Shown: piece after piece, positions 62,601 through 64,000 of the stretch
Position numbering within the stretch: position 1 is the stretch's first letter
Layout of the letters: each line of letters starts with the position of its first letter
Origin: Paramecium pentaurelia
Taxonomy: Eukaryota; Ciliophora; Oligohymenophorea; Peniculida; Parameciidae
NCBI GenBank assembly: GCA_905183005.1
Contig: CAJJDO010000027.1
Coordinates: forward strand, 262,555 to 326,554
DNA: 64,000 nucleotides
Direction: 5' to 3'
Position numbers and translations under genes: made by a program
Notes under the pieces: generated by a model
Told to the model about the DNA's origin: nothing
The model's input: only the letters and a program-made list of their open reading frames with translations
Database searches by the model: none

Positions 62601-64000
62601 GTAAAGAAGATTTGTATAAGGTTAAGCTTTATAAAAAGATATAGAAAATTCTATGTGATTATTAAAATAATTAGATAAAAGAAATTATAAATTGCCTAGG
62701 ATTTCTTTGAGTTAATGAAATCAAAAGTCTTACATATAATAGATGCTTTAAGCAGAAATTTTATATAATATCAATAAGAGTAATCCTATATTGAATAGAA
62801 TGAGTATCTCTATTAAATGCATGTATTTAAATTGAGAAAGCTCTCTTCATATCTACCTTTGAGATGAAAAAATAAATTTTGATTTCTCCCTTTAAACTTT
62901 TTTTTTCTAATAAATTTTAAATAACTATACAATCATATATTATTGATATTTAATTTATTCTAATATAAAGGCAATAGGATTTTATATGGAAAATATCTTA
63001 TTTTAAATAATTATTTTTAAGGAATCCGCAAAATAGTTTAAACAATCTTAGGAGTTTTCAAAAAGGGCCCAATCATGTATAGCGAGTTTGGATGAGTGTT
63101 TTATAAACTATTTGATGAGCACCTATTTTATAAAAATGAGAAGGAAAAAAAAATATATTTGGAAACTTGACAGAATCTATTTTAAAAAGGATTAGAGGAA
63201 GTCTATACGACTATGTGATATTAAAATTTGATAACAAAAAGCAAAATTAGATGGTCATATTGGAGCTGTCTTGTCAGTATGCTACTCTCACGAGAAAGTA
63301 ACTTAGCATTTTGTAATGGTAGAGATGATAAGTCTATCCATTTATAGGATGTTAAGGCATGAGTAGTATCCTGAATAAACATAACTACTATGTCCATCTA
63401 ATTTAGATTTTTGTTTTGAATGATGGTACTATATTATCATTTTGTTGTTGGAAATAAGTATATTCTATTATGTGATGCTAAGATAATGCACTTAAGAGAA
63501 CTTTGTATTCAATTTAATTTGATATAATTAACCTTAATGTGACTAATAATTCCAATAACCAATATAATTCATAAGTGGCTTTCATGATTTAATTTTAATA
63601 TTATCAAGATTTATTTGTATATATATAATATCAGTATTTTTTCAAAATTCCTCATTCAATTTAGAATAACTTTTAGTATGTAAAAATTGATGTACAAATT
63701 TATTAAGATTATAAAAAGATATGAAAATTGTATTAATCAAATAAATTTTAAAGTCATAATCCAAAAAAATATTTATTTTTAAATAGATTCTTTCCATAAA
63801 GACTTGGATATAATTTATATAATATCATTATTAAGGGGAAAATTATTTTTTTATTTTAGTAAAATTTTAAGATTCTTTAAGGTGATTTCGCTTTCCTTGA
63901 ACTATATTAGCTTGGCTTATGAGTCATGCAATTTATTTGAAAGGATTATTTCTTGTCTTGGGTTGAATGGGTATATCATGTTCTTTTTCCTTTACAAACA
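59620..64000 (+). pseudogene. Relic of a very large protein ending in WD40 repeats
   Basis: The plus strand holds many coding-like pieces in changing frames, broken by TGA: EKILNDEQEQIISWFNQYMC near 59645, SRDYLNNIKSDIMEREKFQ near 59830, VIDNLQYLEGLQYLLAIL near 61710, EFDYDIDFKGEQIWGQVEII near 61900, and MSFFTKNDSKNDNSRFMIFE near 62305. A clear WD repeat near 63240-63360 reads KLDGHIGAVLSVCYSHEK, then after a shift NLAFCNGRDDKSIHLQDVKA. The order fits the giant Paramecium WD40 proteins with an N-terminal helical/NTPase-like part, from memory of the family. It continues past the right edge. A 51-bp palindrome lies inside it. Confidence 0.65.
60995..61099. repeat. Perfect 51-bp palindrome with 3-nt loop
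   Basis: Arm 60995-61045 is the exact reverse complement of arm 61049-61099; the loop is TAT (61046-61048). The left arm starts CTATATTTCTTAAAGTACTC. Pairing stops sharply at both outer ends. It interrupts the large WD40 relic. Confidence 0.95.

Noticed and set aside
1..64000. CRISPR arrays, bacterial operons, ribosome binding sites, tRNA or rRNA genes
   Set aside because: No spaced direct repeats, cloverleaf or rRNA-like blocks were seen, and the genetic code and introns are ciliate, so prokaryotic signals are not expected.
63900..64000. Telomere at the right edge near the pseudogenes
   Set aside because: No C3A3 or C4A2 type repeat is present in the last bases, so a chromosome end is only a guess beyond the window.

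Overview
The window reads as macronuclear-type ciliate DNA, almost certainly Paramecium. Long open frames exist only if TAA and TAG are read as glutamine, with TGA as the sole stop. The introns I could place are 22 to 39 nt and run from GTA (or GT) to TAG or AAG. Genes are packed 30 to 130 bp apart, the DNA is very AT-rich, and two genes encode cysteine-periodic GPI-type surface antigens (the PSA / immobilization antigen family). The exact species cannot be told. All translations here were made by hand with the ciliate code.

Left part, 1-19.9 kb: a long minus-strand gene of unknown function runs off the left edge. Next come a 1,952-residue surface antigen (plus strand), a dual-specificity phosphatase with a polyglutamine tail, a 1,321-residue cysteine-rich multi-pass membrane protein with DUF4215-type repeats, and a second surface antigen of 1,040 residues (minus strand). 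Both antigens have a signal peptide and a hydrophobic GPI-type tail.

Middle, 20-39.3 kb: a compact row of mostly intact genes. They are a short Q/N-rich protein, a RasGEF-like protein, a small helix-turn-helix-like protein, a TPR protein, a GPI ethanolamine-phosphate transferase, a Q-rich protein of unknown function, a multi-pass membrane protein, a ubiquitin-like/coiled-coil protein, a signal-peptide type I membrane protein and a large TmcB/PAS-type membrane protein. Several pairs are convergent with about 30 bp between stops, or divergent with about 80-100 bp between starts.

40-45.1 kb: a gene with an OGFr-type domain appears two and a third times because of two single-N joins. The sequence on either side of each N is the same for 1,313 and 1,547 bp, so this looks like unmerged contig overlap rather than biology. 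A 67-bp inverted repeat lies beside it.

46-64 kb: an intact WD40 gene, a relic, a 1,632-residue intronless SecA-type helicase, an intact coiled-coil gene and a set of decayed genes. The decayed genes are a WD40 paralog with TGA at expected tryptophan codons, a protein-kinase relic and a relic of a very large protein ending in WD repeats, and they make this end look like a pseudogene graveyard. A perfect 51-bp palindrome with a 3-nt loop lies inside the last relic.

The genes do not form an operon or one pathway. The clearest theme is cell surface and signalling: GPI-type antigens, a GPI-anchor enzyme, receptor-like cysteine-rich proteins, a phosphatase and a RasGEF.
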